From: JAWXCB01 sp034440455 | GTDB taxonomy: Bacteria; Bacteroidota; Bacteroidia; Chitinophagales; CAIOSU01 | DNA: 14,623 nucleotides | Reading direction: 5' to 3' | Assembly (NCBI GenBank): GCA_034440455.1 | Contig: JAWXCB010000055.1 | Coordinates: 1 to 14,623, forward strand | In this document: piece by piece, positions 12,728 to 14,623 of the stretch | How the letters are laid out: every line of letters starts with the position of its first letter | How positions within the stretch are numbered: position 1 is the first letter of the stretch | Made by a program: the position numbers and the translations under genes | The notes under the pieces: generated by a model | What the model saw: the letters and a program-made list of their open reading frames with translations, nothing else | Told to the model about the DNA's origin: nothing | Databases searched by the model: none

Positions 12728-14623
12728 TTAAAAATACATTTTTTGTTTTACCCGGGCCCGAATAATGGGATGTCTGGGAATAAAAGTGATGTCCATAAAC
12801 TCCACTTCCCCGTTAGGTGAAATCTTGAGCATCAGGGATTGGTAAGGCTTGAACTCAAAGTTTTGCTTGATAGCTTTCCCGTTGACGTTGAGCGTAAGTT
12901 CCTTAAAGTCGGATTGATACATATAGGATTGACCTGAGTAAACCGGGTATTTCAAATCTTTTGAATGCCCTTGTGCAAGGAACAGATAATGGGTGCCATC
13001 CTTCTCCACCCTGCACCAATATTCGGGAATACGGTCTCCCGAAATAAAAGGAGGATGATTAACGACCTGCTTGAAATCTTCGGAGACGTTTTTCAAAGAA
13101 GTCAACTCGTTAAGTATACTCGCATAATTTTCTGCTTTCACTTTTCCGGGTTCTTTTGGCGAGCGTTTCAAACAAACAGGTAATCCTTTTTTTGCCAATT
13201 CCAACACCCGATTCAGTGTGCGCGCATCCATATATTCTGCATCAATATACAGCGCAGAGAATTGTGCATCGCCAACCACGAGCTTGCCATCCTTAAAGTC
13301 TGCCTGTTCCAAAAAATGCCTGTTAACCCAAAGAGGATGATACCCTTCTAATTCCGCAGCCGGATAAACATACCGCATTTCATATTCTCCCCAAACCCAC
13401 ACCCGCTGACGCTCCGGAGGCAATGCGCCTTTCATGACAGCATCCTCATGCGGAATATACACCGCGACATCGCTATAAGTCCTTCCTTTTTGCAAGATGC
13501 CTGCAACTTTCTCCACGTAGGCATTGAACGCGGGTAATTCAGGAGTCAAACTTCCGTTAGGTCCAAAATAGCAAGTAGTAAAAAACTCAATGGTGTCAGA
13601 GCCTTGAGGATTGTAGGGCATGCCAATGTAAATGTGATGATTGACACCCTGAGCAAACATTGCATCTGCCACCATTTTTAAATCAGCGGTTTGTTCTTTG
13701 CGCAGATACGTTCCGGGAAATCCATACATGCATGTAAATGTCTCGCTGGAAACCATTCTTCTGGAAGCTAAACAAGCAGAAGAACTTACGATGCGCGCAA
13801 ATCGCGGGTTATTCAACATACATTCAGTCTCGGGAATATCTACCATGCCATAGGTTGTCATTACATCTGTGGGAGCAGCTAAACACTGCACACGCGACCA
13901 TGCGCCCATCTCTCTGCATTTTTTTACCAAAGGTTTATAAAACCCATCCGTCACATACTCGTCCAATTGCAGCATATAGTCGTAACGAACATCCGGGAAG
14001 GAGTCAATACCTGCTTCCATATAGGGAATAACATCATAGCCAAAGTTTTTTTTGAAGGCATCTTCAAAGCCTGGTGTCCATATCTTGTTCTTCGCGTTGA
14101 GCTTAATCTCCCATGAATCCATGAATAAGGCAGATTTTGATCCTTTCAGCGCTTGCTCTAAAGCAGGGGCAATCGGTTCCGCAAAGCGATGAAAGGCGTT
14201 GCTGTCTAAGTGGTTCACCACTAATTGAATTTCGGGCCAGGTCCAGGCGAAGGTGAGTTTCTGACGGAAAACAGTGTCTCCGTAAATCTGTGAAGCATGT
14301 TCTCTACCGATATTACTTCCAGCCGCAGGCCATGCGCTGCCGAAACCAAAATCAATTGACAACCCAATTGAGTCAGAATAAGATTTGGTATAGTTTACCA
14401 CATCCGACCATTCCGGGCTGAGCCACTTTTGAGCCGTAGTATCTTTTGGATAATAACGGTTATAGTCCCGAGCAAACCAAGCTTGGTATCGGTATAACGG
14501 ATATACCCAGACGACTTCAAGCCCACCGAAATTATTTTGCTTCGCCCAATCCAATTGGTATTTGATATCCGGCTTTTTAATTTCAGTAGCAAACCAAAAC
14601 CAACGTGCGAAAGGTTTTGACGA
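12728..14623 (-). CDS. GH106-like alpha-L-rhamnosidase-type glycoside hydrolase (N-terminus missing)
   Basis: The frame is open to the right edge, so the true start and any signal peptide lie outside the window; 631 residues are visible. The visible protein starts with SSKPFARWFWFATEIKKP and then DWAKQNNFGGLEVVWVYPL, a pattern typical near the N-terminus of GH106 and related (beta/alpha)8-barrel hydrolases. The segment FMDSWEIKLNAKNKIWTPGF (visible residues 167-186) followed by a GYDVIPY stretch matches the GH106-type 'DS(L/W)E...WTPxF...GYD...PY' pattern; its Glu is a candidate catalytic acid, by inference. The C-terminus (FKPYQSLMLKI, then DITFIPRHPIIR) looks complete, without the long C-terminal beta-domains of the approximately 1,100-residue GH106 rhamnosidases. 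Beside a GH28 enzyme, removal of rhamnose from pectic chains is plausible; the exact linkage is unknown. Confidence 0.75.
   Translation of the reverse strand, partial: SSKPFARWFWFATEIKKPDIKYQLDWAKQNNFGGLEVVWVYPLYRYQAWFARDYNRYYPKDTTAQKWLSPEWSDVVNYTKSYSDSIGLSIDFGFGSAWPAAGSNIGREHASQIYGDTVFRQKLTFAWTWPEIQLVVNHLDSNAFHRFAEPIAPALEQALKGSKSALFMDSWEIKLNAKNKIWTPGFEDAFKKNFGYDVIPYMEAGIDSFPDVRYDYMLQLDEYVTDGFYKPLVKKCREMGAWSRVQCLAAPTDVMTTYGMVDIPETECMLNNPRFARIVSSSACLASRRMVSSETFTCMYGFPGTYLRKEQTADLKMVADAMFAQGVNHHIYIGMPYNPQGSDTIEFFTTCYFGPNGSLTPELPAFNAYVEKVAGILQKGRTYSDVAVYIPHEDAVMKGALPPERQRVWVWGEYEMRYVYPAAELEGYHPLWVNRHFLEQADFKDGKLVVGDAQFSALYIDAEYMDARTLNRVLELAKKGLPVCLKRSPKEPGKVKAENYASILNELTSLKNVSEDFKQVVNHPPFISGDRIPEYWCRVEKDGTHYLFLAQGHSKDLKYPVYSGQSYMYQSDFKELTLNVNGKAIKQNFEFKPYQSLMLKISPNGEVEFMDITFIPRHPIIRARVKQKMYF

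Noticed and set aside
13738..14031. Plus-strand open frame opposite the GH106-like gene
   Set aside because: The minus-strand frame carries recognisable hydrolase motifs throughout; this frame has none.

Overview
The window looks like a chromosomal stretch from a member of the Bacteroidota. Supporting signs are two exact TAnnTTTG -7 promoter boxes, weak or absent Shine-Dalgarno sequences, a tRNA gene that does not encode its full CCA end, and pectin-type glycoside hydrolases of a kind common in that phylum. No 16S rRNA or marker gene is present, so a finer placement is not possible.

Left part (1-2091): housekeeping RNA-modification genes. A class I SAM-dependent methyltransferase of the RlmI/RlmK type (minus strand) diverges from a SpoU/TrmH-type 2'-O-ribose methyltransferase (plus strand). 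A nested palindromic repeat lies between them. A stand-alone tRNA-Lys(CUU) follows, with its own promoter and a strong intrinsic terminator.

Centre (2275-8600): a compact plus-strand five-gene unit. It encodes a TolC-type outer-membrane channel, a lipoprotein membrane-fusion adaptor, a 1071-residue RND permease with a proton-relay Asp pair, a 105-residue protein whose predicted fold order matches PII signalling proteins, and a 66-residue two-helix membrane protein of the DUF2892 type. Upstream, an exact Crp/Fnr-type operator (TGTGA-N6-TCACA) sits about 40 bases before the transcription start predicted from the TAnnTTTG box, which is the geometry of a class II activator. Together they suggest a regulated tripartite efflux pump that may also be gated or sensed post-translationally. 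This is the most interesting system in the window. The substrate is not readable from the sequence.

Right part (8601-14623): after an intergenic stretch with an intrinsic terminator comes a membrane-anchored pentapeptide-repeat protein with 32 uninterrupted repeats, predicted to face the periplasm. It converges, with overlapping stop codons, on a minus-strand cluster. In transcription order that cluster is a GH106-like glycoside hydrolase (N-terminus outside the window), a divergent GH28 polygalacturonase-like enzyme with a signal peptide, and a lipoprotein of unknown function. The two hydrolases point to pectin or rhamnogalacturonan breakdown. The lipoprotein is close enough to be co-transcribed but has no obvious carbohydrate role.
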